Assembly: GCA_964560135.1 (NCBI GenBank)
Contig: CAZLKN010000062.1
Span: 1 to 16,621 of the forward strand
Direction of reading: 5' to 3'
Source of the DNA: CAZLKN01 sp964560135
GTDB lineage: Bacteria > Actinomycetota > JAICYB01
Length of the DNA: 16,621 nucleotides
Positions 6,776 through 13,249 of this stretch are shown in pieces. The position numbers and the translations under genes were made by a program. How positions within the stretch are numbered: position 1 is the stretch's first letter; each line of letters begins with the position of its first letter. The notes beneath the pieces were generated by a model. That model was not told where the DNA came from. It ran no database searches and saw nothing but the letters and a program-made list of their open reading frames with translations.

Positions 6776-7593
6776 CCTCAGACGCTCGCCTGTTCGACGA
6801 AGGGGAAGGCCTGTTCGAGGTCAATCCGTCCAAGCTCCAGTGCTACCTGGACTGCCCCCGCCAGTACCGGTACCGCTACGTGGAGCGCCGTCCCGAGCGG
6901 CGCTCCTGGGCCCACACGGCGCTCGGGCGCTCCGTCCACAAGGCGCTGCGCGACTTCTACGGTCTGCCGGGCGAGGACCGCACCCTCGACGTCCTGCTGC
7001 GGCTGCTCCGCCGCGCCTGGGACGCCTCCGGCTACCGGTCGTCCACCGAGGCCGAGGACGGCTTCGCGCGGGCCGAGGACATGCTGCGGCGCTACCACGC
7101 GACCACCGACCACGTTCGGGTGCGGGCGGTGGCCCTGGAGTCGAAGTTCTCCCACGCCCATCCCAAGGACCGGATCCTGGTCACCGGACGGGTGGACCGC
7201 ATCGATGTCGACGACGCCGGCTACGTGATCGTCGACTACAAGACCGGCAGCTACCGCCAGGACGAACGCTCGATCCACGCCTCGCTGCCGTTGTCGCTGT
7301 ACGCCATCGCGGCCTCCGCGCAGCTCGGCCGCGACGTGGACCGCATCCGGCTGGAACACCTCGCCGCCGGGGGCCGGGCCGAAACCAGGCGGGACCCCGA
7401 CCGGCTGGCGGAGGACTGGCGGGCCCTCGTCGCGGTGGTCGAGGAGATCCGCGGCCAGGAGCACTACGATCCGACCCCCGGCCCCCTGTGCCGATGGTGC
7501 GACTACCTGTGGGTGTGCGACGCGGGCCGGGCCACGGTGAACAGCGAGGAGCCGGCGCGGCGGACGGCTCCGTGGACGAAGGGACGACGGTGA
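6772..7593 (+). CDS. RecB-family PD-(D/E)XK nuclease with Fe-S cluster motif
   Basis: The product is a 273-residue stand-alone nuclease-domain protein of the RecB/Cas4/AddB-like group (COG2887 type). The catalytic core is visible as GRVDRID with Asp142 and VDYKTG with Asp155 and Lys157. Cys28 in the CPRQYRYRYV segment, together with Cys240, Cys243 and Cys249 in CRWCDYLWVC, forms the C...CX2CX5C set that holds a 4Fe-4S cluster in AddB, Cas4 and related nucleases. No helicase domain is attached and no cas or add genes are nearby. The start overlaps the folP stop by four bases (ATGA) and the end overlaps folB (GTGA), so it is fully embedded in the folate operon. The substrate is unknown; a DNA repair role is the default inference. 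Confidence 0.9.
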   Translation: MTSDARLFDEGEGLFEVNPSKLQCYLDCPRQYRYRYVERRPERRSWAHTALGRSVHKALRDFYGLPGEDRTLDVLLRLLRRAWDASGYRSSTEAEDGFARAEDMLRRYHATTDHVRVRAVALESKFSHAHPKDRILVTGRVDRIDVDDAGYVIVDYKTGSYRQDERSIHASLPLSLYAIAASAQLGRDVDRIRLEHLAAGGRAETRRDPDRLAEDWRALVAVVEEIRGQEHYDPTPGPLCRWCDYLWVCDAGRATVNSEEPARRTAPWTKGRR

Positions 7594-7946
7594 GCGACCG
7601 CATCGGTGTGTACGGGGTCCGGGCCGACGGACGCCACGGCTTCTCGCACGAACTCCATCACGCGCAGCCGTTCGTCGTCGACGTCGAACTGGAGGTCGAT
7701 CTCGCCGCGGCCGCAGCCGCCGACGACCTGGCCGAGACGGTGGACTACGCGCTCGTGGTCCAGGAGATCCGGCGGGCCGTCGAGCAGGAGTCCTTCTCGC
7801 TGATCGAGTCGCTCGCCGAGTCGATCGCCTCACGCATCCTGGCCTTCGGCGCGACCGGGGTGCGGGTACGGGTGTCGAAGCCCGCCGTCGCCCTGACCCT
7901 CGGGGTGGACGAGATCGCCGTGGAGATCGAACGCCGATCGGGATGA
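7590..7946 (+). CDS. folB: Dihydroneopterin aldolase
   Basis: The product is a 118-residue enzyme that cleaves 7,8-dihydroneopterin to 6-hydroxymethyl-7,8-dihydropterin and glycolaldehyde. The family pattern is present: IGVYGVRADGRHGF near the N-terminus, VDVELEVDL, TVDYALVVQEI with the conserved Tyr, LIESLAESIA, and the conserved Lys97 in VRVSKPAVAL. Length is normal (about 120). The GTG start at 7590 overlaps the nuclease stop codon and has AAGGGA (7579-7584) five bases upstream. The 3' end overlaps folK by four bases. Confidence 0.95.
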   Translation: MSDRIGVYGVRADGRHGFSHELHHAQPFVVDVELEVDLAAAAAADDLAETVDYALVVQEIRRAVEQESFSLIESLAESIASRILAFGATGVRVRVSKPAVALTLGVDEIAVEIERRSG

Positions 7947-8458
7947 CGGTGCGGTCGGTGTTCGTCGGGCTCGGCTCCAACGTCGGGGATCGGCTGGCCC
8001 ACCTGCAGGAGGCGGTGCGGCGCCTCGCGGCCGCCGACGGGATCCTCTTCGTGCGGGCCTCCGCGGTCTACGAGACCGATCCCGTCGGGCCCCCGCAGGA
8101 CGACTTCCTCAACGCCGTCGTCGAGGTCCACACGGAGCTGGGGGCCCGGGAGGTTCTGGCGCACCTGAAGCGCATCGAGGGCGAGGTCGGACGCACGCCG
8201 GCGGAGCGCTGGGGACCGCGGGAGGTCGACCTGGACCTGCTGCTGTACGGCGCCGACGAGGTCACCGAGGAAGGTCTGCGCGTCCCGCATCCGGAGATGC
8301 CCACGAGGGCCTTCGTCCTCGTGCCGCTCGCCGACGTGGCCCCCTTCGCCGACATCCCGGGGGCCGGACTGGTGGCCGCGCTGCTCGAGGGCCTGGACAC
8401 CTCCGGGGTCCGCCACGCGCACCGGTCCGAGGTCCTCTGGCCCCCGGAGCCGGGGTAG
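7943..8458 (+). CDS. folK: 6-hydroxymethyl-7,8-dihydropterin pyrophosphokinase
   Basis: The product is a 171-residue kinase that transfers pyrophosphate from ATP to 6-hydroxymethyl-7,8-dihydropterin, producing the substrate for FolP. It shows GLGSNVGDR near the N-terminus, SAVYETDPVG, DFLNAVVEV, the metal-binding pair Asp96 and Asp98 in WGPREVDLDLLLYG, and VPHPEMPTRAFVLVPL. Length is within the family range (155-180). Its ATG overlaps the folB stop in an ATGA junction. It appears to be the last gene of the fol operon, as a 55-bp gap with its own promoter-like sequence follows. Confidence 0.96.
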   Translation: MTVRSVFVGLGSNVGDRLAHLQEAVRRLAAADGILFVRASAVYETDPVGPPQDDFLNAVVEVHTELGAREVLAHLKRIEGEVGRTPAERWGPREVDLDLLLYGADEVTEEGLRVPHPEMPTRAFVLVPLADVAPFADIPGAGLVAALLEGLDTSGVRHAHRSEVLWPPEPG

Positions 8459-8480
8459 CTGCCGCTGCTCTGACCGGTGG

Positions 8481-8507
8481 TTGCCCCCTGGCGTGGAGGG
8501 GCAAGAT
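8481..8507 (+). promoter_or_regulatory. Inverted repeat and promoter-like region before the YihY/Holin-X gene
   Basis: TTGCCCC (8481-8487) and GGGGCAA (8498-8504) are perfect 7-bp inverted arms separated by 10 bases. The left arm looks like a -35 (TTGCCC) and the right arm overlaps CAAGAT (8502-8507), a possible -10 lying six bases before the ATG at 8514. The -35/-10 spacing is short (15 bases). It could be an operator, or a weak terminator hairpin for the fol operon; there is no T-run. Confidence 0.4.
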
Positions 8508-8513
8508 GCAGGC

Positions 8514-9767
8514 ATGAGCCCGTCCCTCGACCGGATGCCCGTCGTCGGACCGGCGCTGCGCATGCAACGCCGCTACGGCGAGGTCCACGGCGGCGTGCTC
8601 GCCTCCAATCTCACCTACTACGGGTTCCTGTCCCTGTTCCCCCTGCTGCTGCTGGCCCTGTCGGCGGTGGGGTTCCTCGTCTCCGGGGACCCGGCGACGA
8701 GTGACCGCTGGATCGCGAGCCTGGCGGACGCCGTTCCCGGACTCGGCCCCCTGATCGGGGAGAACCTGGAGGCGGTCGCCGCGGGGCGCGCGGGCCTCGG
8801 GATCCTGGGTCTGCTCGGGCTGCTCTGGACCGGGACCCAGCTCACGCAGGCCGGCGGCTACACGATGTCCCGGGTCCTGGACGCCCCCGTACGCCGGGGG
8901 TTCGTCCGGACGAAGACCTGGGCTTTGTGGGTCACCGTCGCGCTGGGCGTCCTCATGCTCACCGGCTTGGGGGTCTCGGGGCTCATCGGCGGCGCGGACA
9001 TCGGACTCCTGCGCATCGTGGCCTTCCCGGCCGCGGTGGTCTTCGACGGTGTCGTGTTCCTCGTGGCCTACCGTCTGCTGACGCAACGGCCCGGTCCGCC
9101 CCTCGCGCTCCTGTGGCCCGGAGCCCTGGCCGCGGCCGTGGGGTGGGCGGCCCTCAAGGTGGCCGGGACCTGGTACGCATCGAGATCCGTGGCCGGCGCC
9201 ACCGCTGTGTACGGGGCCTTCGGATCGGTGGTGGGCATGCTCGCGGTTCTTCACCTGGGGTCGCGGGTATTCGTGTATGGAGCGGTCATCAATGCGCTCA
9301 AGCTCGAACAGCCGGGAGGTGACTCCATGGAAAGCAGGACCACGGATCGAGACGGCCACGGCGACGGAGGGCCGACGGCAGAAGCCGGACGGCCGCCCAC
9401 CTCAGAGCTGGTCACGTCGATCGCGACGGACCTCGGCACCCTCGTGCGCAAGGAGATCGAGCTCGCCAAGCACGAGGTCACCGAAGCGGTGGTCGCGCGG
9501 GTGATGGGCGCGGCTGCCTTCGCCGTCGCCGGTCTCGTCGGCCTGTTCGCGCTGGGCTTCGCGGGCCTCGCGGTCGCCGCGGCCCTCGACACGGTGATGG
9601 CGCCCTGGGCGTCCCGGCTGATCGTGGCCGCGGCGTTTCTCGCTATCGTCGGTGGTGCGGCGGCCTTCGGACTGATGCGCAAACGGCGCCCGCCCATCAT
9701 GCCGGAGGAGACGATGCGGACGGTGAAGGAGGACGTGGAATGGGCGAGGACGCAGCTTCGACGGTGA
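8514..9767 (+). CDS. YihY/BrkB membrane protein fused to Actinobacterial Holin-X (DUF1469) domain
   Basis: The predicted product is one 417-residue membrane protein. Residues 1 to about 265 form a YihY/Virul_fac_BrkB (UPF0761) domain with roughly six membrane segments, beginning NLTYYGFLSLFPLLLL and ending near VYGAFGSVVGMLAVLHLGSR. From about residue 290 it resembles the Holin-X family: an amphipathic helix (DLGTLVRKEIELAKHEV) followed by two hydrophobic segments. These are usually separate genes. No stop codon separates them, yet the junction holds an ideal ribosome binding site and an in-frame ATG at 9327 that would give a 146-residue Holin-X protein alone. The start ATG at 8514 is chosen over upstream TTG and GTG codons because it has a CAAGAT box six bases before it. 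YihY proteins were once called RNase BN in error; their function is unknown. A sequencing frameshift is a possible alternative. Confidence 0.82.
   Translation: MSPSLDRMPVVGPALRMQRRYGEVHGGVLASNLTYYGFLSLFPLLLLALSAVGFLVSGDPATSDRWIASLADAVPGLGPLIGENLEAVAAGRAGLGILGLLGLLWTGTQLTQAGGYTMSRVLDAPVRRGFVRTKTWALWVTVALGVLMLTGLGVSGLIGGADIGLLRIVAFPAAVVFDGVVFLVAYRLLTQRPGPPLALLWPGALAAAVGWAALKVAGTWYASRSVAGATAVYGAFGSVVGMLAVLHLGSRVFVYGAVINALKLEQPGGDSMESRTTDRDGHGDGGPTAEAGRPPTSELVTSIATDLGTLVRKEIELAKHEVTEAVVARVMGAAAFAVAGLVGLFALGFAGLAVAAALDTVMAPWASRLIVAAAFLAIVGGAAAFGLMRKRRPPIMPEETMRTVKEDVEWARTQLRR
9314..9329 (+). promoter_or_regulatory. Internal ribosome binding site and in-frame ATG at the YihY/Holin-X junction
   Basis: GGGAGGTGA (9314-9322) is a near-perfect anti-16S match with its GGAGG core seven bases before the ATG at 9327, in the same frame as the upstream gene. 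It decides an alternative start for a 146-residue Holin-X protein (9327-9767). Confidence 0.65.
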
Positions 9768-10126
9768 AGGAGATCGAAGAGGTCCGGGATCGTCTCGGGG
9801 ACAATCTCGAGGAGCTCGAGGACCGCCTCCCGGAGCCCGCGGTGTGGGGCAAGCGGTTGATCGGGATGGCTGTGGGCGGCGGGATGGGCGGTAGCGTCCT
9901 GTGGTTCGCCGTCCGTCGCCTGAGGCGCTCGCGGGCCAAGCCGGATCCCGAGATCAAGAACGTGGTGGAGCTCGTGCCGGACGAGGTCGTGGTGGCGGTG
10001 GCCCGCGCGATGGAGGAGGGGCGCTGGAAGCGCTACGCCGCCGCGGGGGCCGGGATCTGGCTGGTGGTCCGGTTGGCGGAGCTGCGTGCGTTGCGGCGGA
10101 TGCACCGGCAGCCCGTCGCCGGGTGA
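9740..10126 (+). CDS. Small membrane protein, DUF3618-like
   Basis: The product is a 128-residue protein. Its N-terminal helix, VKEIEEVRDRLGDNLEELEDR, resembles the short DUF3618 motif often encoded beside Holin-X genes in actinobacteria. Two hydrophobic segments follow (around LIGMAVGGGMGGSVLWFAV and YAAAGAGIWLVVRLAEL), each flanked by Arg-rich stretches. The ATG at 9740 has AAGGAGGA (9726-9733) at good spacing. The gene overlaps the Holin-X coding end by 28 bases in another frame, so the two are likely co-expressed. A function in the envelope is inferred only from location and hydrophobicity. Confidence 0.75.
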   Translation: MGEDAASTVKEIEEVRDRLGDNLEELEDRLPEPAVWGKRLIGMAVGGGMGGSVLWFAVRRLRRSRAKPDPEIKNVVELVPDEVVVAVARAMEEGRWKRYAAAGAGIWLVVRLAELRALRRMHRQPVAG

Positions 10127-10143
10127 GCACCCGGCGCGCCTGA

Positions 10144-10149
10144 TAGGCT
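10144..10149 (+). promoter_or_regulatory. -10 box of the pan/nad/coaX operon
   Basis: TAGGCT matches TANNNT and lies 17 bases after the DUF3618-like stop. Unlike the leaderless boxes elsewhere in the window it sits about 90 bases before the start codon, so it would produce a message with a structured 5' leader. No clear -35 is visible. Confidence 0.45.
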
Positions 10150-10150
10150 T

Positions 10151-10238
10151 GGAGGCGGTCCGAGTCCGGTATCCCTGCGGGAACTGGAACGGAGGACCCG
10201 TCCTCCTTCCACCCCGCGCGAACGAGTGAGGTGTTCGC
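10151..10238 (+). ncRNA. Structured 5' leader of the DUF2520-panC operon (candidate cis-regulatory RNA)
   Basis: Three stems can be drawn. A hairpin with arms 10166-10175 and 10179-10187 has an outer CCGG/CTGG helix and an inner TCCC/GGGA helix. A strong hairpin pairs GGAA-GGAGGA (10187-10196, one bulged C) with TCCTCC-TTCC (10201-10210). A third pairs CGCGAAC (10217-10223) with GTTCGCG (10233-10239) and holds the Shine-Dalgarno bases GAGTGAGG (10224-10231) in its loop, ending on the first base of the GTG start. Alternatively GGAGG-C-GGTCC (10151-10161) can pair with GGACC (10194-10198) and CCTCC (10202-10206), which excludes the second hairpin. I do not recognise a known riboswitch class. 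Confidence 0.45.
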
Positions 10239-11078
10239 GTGGCGAAGCACCCCACTGTCGCGATCGTCGGTTGCGGTCGCGCCGGTGGCTCCATCGGTCT
10301 GGCTCTGGAACGCGAGGGACATCGCGTCGGTGCCGTGTGGTCGCGCTCGCGCGCGGGCCGGCAACGTGCCGCCCGGCTGCTCGAGGCTCCGACGCTCGGG
10401 CGGGTGGCCGACGTCGTCGACACCGGTGACCTGGTGATCGTCGCCGTCCCCGACGAGGCTATCGAACAGACCGCGACCGAGGTGGCGGAAGCGGTCCGGC
10501 CCGGACAGGTGGTCGTCCACACCAGCGGTGTGACCTCCGTGGAGGCGCTGGCCCCCGTCCGCGACGCCGGCGCGCGCATCGGTTCCATGCACCCCCTCCA
10601 AACGCTGCCCGATCCCCGCCGGGGAGCGGACGCGCTCCGGGAAGCCGCGGTGGCGGTCACCTGCGACGAGCGGGACCGCCGGATGCTGCACCGCCTGGTC
10701 TCCGCGTGGGGCGGGCGTCCCTTCCCCCTGCGCGACGACGCCCGCGTGCTCTACCACGCAGCCGCGGTCCTCGCCTCCAACTACGTGACGGCGCTGCTGG
10801 GGGCCGCCGACGAGCTCATGGACGCCGCGGGGGTTCCCAACGGCCGGGCGTTGCTGGCGCCGCTGGTACGCACCGCGGTCGACAACACGGTGGCCAAGGG
10901 GGCGGAGCGGTCGATCACCGGGCCCGTCGTGCGGGGCGACCTGGAGGCCGTCCGCCGGCATCTCGTCGCCCTTCGGGAGCGGGGGGAGATTCTCGCCGAC
11001 GCCTACGGGAGCCTGTCGCTGCTCACGGCGCAGGTCGCGCGCACGGACGTCGACATGGTTCGGAGGGCGCTGAAGTGA
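10239..11078 (+). CDS. Rossmann-fold DUF2520 protein, putative NAD(P)-dependent oxidoreductase
   Basis: The product is a 279-residue cytosolic protein. The N-terminal dinucleotide-binding domain shows VAIVGCGRAGGSIGLALE and DLVIVAVPDEAI. The middle has VVHTSGVTSVEAL and GSMHPLQTL, and the C-terminal DUF2520 helical domain contains HAAAVLASNYVTALLGAA and RTAVDNTVAKG. The build resembles ketopantoate reductase and 6-phosphogluconate dehydrogenase-like enzymes. Many actinobacteria encode this family directly before panC, and no panE is seen here, so a role in pantothenate synthesis is plausible but unproven. The GTG at 10239 follows a GAGTGAGG Shine-Dalgarno sequence by seven bases. The 3' end overlaps panC by four bases (GTGA). 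Confidence 0.9.
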   Translation: MAKHPTVAIVGCGRAGGSIGLALEREGHRVGAVWSRSRAGRQRAARLLEAPTLGRVADVVDTGDLVIVAVPDEAIEQTATEVAEAVRPGQVVVHTSGVTSVEALAPVRDAGARIGSMHPLQTLPDPRRGADALREAAVAVTCDERDRRMLHRLVSAWGGRPFPLRDDARVLYHAAAVLASNYVTALLGAADELMDAAGVPNGRALLAPLVRTAVDNTVAKGAERSITGPVVRGDLEAVRRHLVALRERGEILADAYGSLSLLTAQVARTDVDMVRRALK

Positions 11079-11968
11079 AGGTCCTGCACACCAAGGACGG
11101 GATCCGGACGGTGCTCGACGCCACGCGCCCCGAGCACACGGTCGGCTTCGTACCCACGATGGGGGCTCTGCACGAGGGTCACCTGAGCCTGATCCGCCGG
11201 GCCCGGGCCGAATGCGACGTCGTGGTGGTGAGCATCTTCGTGAACCCCGCCCAGTTCGGCCCCCGGGAGGACCTCGAGGCCTATCCCCGGACCCTGGAGG
11301 CCGACCTGGCGGGCTGTGCGCGGGAGGGCGTCGACCTCGTGTTCGCGCCGACGGCGGAGGAGATGTACCCGGAGCCCGTGGCCACCACCGTGCGGGTGGA
11401 CGGGCTGAGCGAGCCCATGGAGGGCCGGTTCCGCCCCGGTCACATGGAGGGTGTCGCGCTCGTGTGCACGAAGCTGTTCGCGATCGTCGGCAGATGCCGG
11501 GCCTACTTCGGCGAGAAGGACGCGCAGCAGCTCAGGGTCGTCGGTCGCCTCGCAGCCGACCTCGACCTGGGCGTCGAGGTCGTGGGCTGCCCGACCGTCC
11601 GGGAGGCCGACGGCCTGGCGCTGTCGAGCCGCAACGCCTACCTCTCACCGGAGGAGCGTCGTCGGGCGCTCGTCCTCTACCGGTGCCTGGACGAGGTCGC
11701 GCGCCGCGCCGCCGCCGGCGAGCGGGACACCGGGGCCCTGCTTCACACGGCCCGGGAGGTTCTGGGGGCCGAGCCCCCGGACGCCGTCGACTACGTGGAG
11801 ATCGTCGACCCGGACACACTCGACCAGCTCGACCGGCTCGACGGCCGGGCCTTGGTGTGCGGCGCGATCCGTATCGGGGACACGCGCCTGATCGACAACA
11901 TGCTTGTGGACAGCGAAGCCGTCACGGCCGATGTGCCGGCGACGACGACCGGCGAGGGGAGACGATGA
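11075..11968 (+). CDS. panC: Pantothenate synthetase (pantoate--beta-alanine ligase)
   Basis: The product is a 297-residue enzyme that joins pantoate and beta-alanine with ATP to make pantothenate. The nucleotidyltransferase signatures are clear: PTMGALHEGHLSLI (HIGH-like), SIFVNPAQFG, HMEGVALVCTKLF, FGEKDAQQL, and ALSSRNAYLSPEER (KMSKS-like region). Length fits the family (about 280-310). The GTG start at 11075 overlaps the previous stop and has GGAGGG (11062-11067) seven bases upstream. The gene ends in an ATGA overlap with panD, the source of its beta-alanine substrate. Confidence 0.96.
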   Translation: MKVLHTKDGIRTVLDATRPEHTVGFVPTMGALHEGHLSLIRRARAECDVVVVSIFVNPAQFGPREDLEAYPRTLEADLAGCAREGVDLVFAPTAEEMYPEPVATTVRVDGLSEPMEGRFRPGHMEGVALVCTKLFAIVGRCRAYFGEKDAQQLRVVGRLAADLDLGVEVVGCPTVREADGLALSSRNAYLSPEERRRALVLYRCLDEVARRAAAGERDTGALLHTAREVLGAEPPDAVDYVEIVDPDTLDQLDRLDGRALVCGAIRIGDTRLIDNMLVDSEAVTADVPATTTGEGRR

Positions 11969-12348
11969 TCAGGTTCGTGCTGAAGTCCAAGATCCACCGG
12001 GCCACGGTGACCGAGGCGCGGCTCGACTACGTGGGCTCGATCACGCTCGACCGCGACCTGATGGAGCGGGCCGACATCGACGACTACGAGAAGGTACTCG
12101 TCGTGGACGTCGACAACGGCGCCCGTCTCGAGACCTATGCGATCCCCGGCCCCCGCGACTCGGGGGCCGTGTGCATGAACGGCGCCGCCGCCCGGCTCGT
12201 CCATCCCGGCGACAGGATCATCATCATGACCTTCGCCGGACTGGACGCCACCGAGATGCGATCGCACCAGCCCCGGGTGATCTTCGTGGACGAGCGCAAC
12301 CGGCCCACCAGCGTCCAGGCCGCGGACCCCGGCGAGGATCTCCTGTGA
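11965..12348 (+). CDS. panD: Aspartate 1-decarboxylase proenzyme
   Basis: The product is a 127-residue pyruvoyl enzyme that converts L-aspartate to beta-alanine for PanC. The self-cleavage site is Gly24-Ser25 in DYVGSITLD, where Ser25 becomes the pyruvoyl group. Lys9, His11 and the CMNGAAARLVHPGD segment are conserved. Length is standard (about 120-140). GAGGGGAG lies just upstream of the ATG, which overlaps the panC stop. The 3' end overlaps nadC (GTGA). No panZ-like maturation factor is seen; self-processing homologues do not need one. Confidence 0.96.
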   Translation: MIRFVLKSKIHRATVTEARLDYVGSITLDRDLMERADIDDYEKVLVVDVDNGARLETYAIPGPRDSGAVCMNGAAARLVHPGDRIIIMTFAGLDATEMRSHQPRVIFVDERNRPTSVQAADPGEDLL

Positions 12349-13247
12349 CCGGGCCCGCCACCGTCGGCCACGACGAGGCAGCCGGGGTCGCCGACCACCT
12401 CGACCGCGTTCTGGCCCTGGCCCTGGAGGAGGATCTCGGGGGCCCGGACCCCCGGGCCGACGTCACCACCGTGGCCACGGTCGCGGAGGGGCTGCGCGGG
12501 GAGGCCGTCGTCCGTGCGAAGGCCGACGGGATCCTGTGCGGTCTGGGCGCGATCGGCGCCGTCTGCCGGCTCCTGGCTGGACCGGACGCCGTCGAGGTGC
12601 AGCTCCCGAAGCGGGACGGCGACGCTGTGGTTCCGGGTGAGGTCGTGGCCCGCCTTCACGGCGACGTGGCCACGATCCTCACCGGCGAGCGGACGGCCCT
12701 CAACCTGCTCGGTCATCTGAGCGGGACCGCGACGCTCGTGGCGTCCTTCCTCCGCTCGGCCCCAGGCGCCACGCTGGTGGACACCCGCAAGACGCTGCCG
12801 GGCCTGCGGGCCCTCCAGAAGTACGCGGTGCGCTGCGGCGGCGGCGCCAACCACCGGTTCGGCCTGTGGGACGGTGTCCTCGTCAAGGACAACCACATCG
12901 TCGCCGCGGGCGGCATCGCCGAGGCCGTCCGCAAGGCGAAGACCGCCTCCTCGCTCCCGGTCCAGGCCGAGTGCACGACCCCCGACGAGGCCGTCGCGGC
13001 CGTGGAGGCCGGCGCCGACGCTCTGCTCGTCGACAATCTCGGCCCGGAGCGGCTGCGGGCCGTGGTGGAGCGCGTCCGGGGACTCGGCCGCCCCGTGCTG
13101 ATCGAGGCCTCCGGCGGCGTGAACCTGGACACCGTGGCGGCCCTGGCCGCCACCGGCGTGGACCGGATCTCCGTGGGGGCCTTCACCCATTCGGCTCCCG
13201 CGCTGGATGTGAGCCTCACGCTGGAGCGTGTGCGGGGGAAGGGCTGA
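12345..13247 (+). CDS. nadC: Nicotinate-nucleotide pyrophosphorylase (quinolinate phosphoribosyltransferase)
   Basis: The product is a 300-residue enzyme that converts quinolinate and PRPP to nicotinate mononucleotide, CO2 and pyrophosphate in NAD synthesis. The N-terminal domain carries EEDLGGPDPRADVTT. The barrel domain shows GERTALNLLGHLSGTAT, DTRKTLPGLRALQKYAV, GGGANHRFGLWDGVLVKDNH, and the EASGGVNLDTV and GVDRISVGAFTHS phosphate-binding segments. The GTG start at 12345 overlaps the panD stop. nadA and nadB, which make quinolinate, are not in this window. Two bases separate it from coaX. Confidence 0.96.
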   Translation: MTGPATVGHDEAAGVADHLDRVLALALEEDLGGPDPRADVTTVATVAEGLRGEAVVRAKADGILCGLGAIGAVCRLLAGPDAVEVQLPKRDGDAVVPGEVVARLHGDVATILTGERTALNLLGHLSGTATLVASFLRSAPGATLVDTRKTLPGLRALQKYAVRCGGGANHRFGLWDGVLVKDNHIVAAGGIAEAVRKAKTASSLPVQAECTTPDEAVAAVEAGADALLVDNLGPERLRAVVERVRGLGRPVLIEASGGVNLDTVAALAATGVDRISVGAFTHSAPALDVSLTLERVRGKG

Positions 13248-13249
13248 GG

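Noticed and set aside
10187..10210. The GGAGGA/TCCTCC hairpin as an intrinsic terminator of the membrane-protein genes
   Set aside because: No T-run follows and a -10 box lies before it, so a leader role for the downstream operon fits better.
10151..10238. Assignment of the pan leader to a known riboswitch (guanidine, ZTP, THF, SAM, T-box)
   Set aside because: Fragments such as GGTCCGAG recall the guanidine-I motif, but the remaining conserved cores are missing, so no class is claimed.
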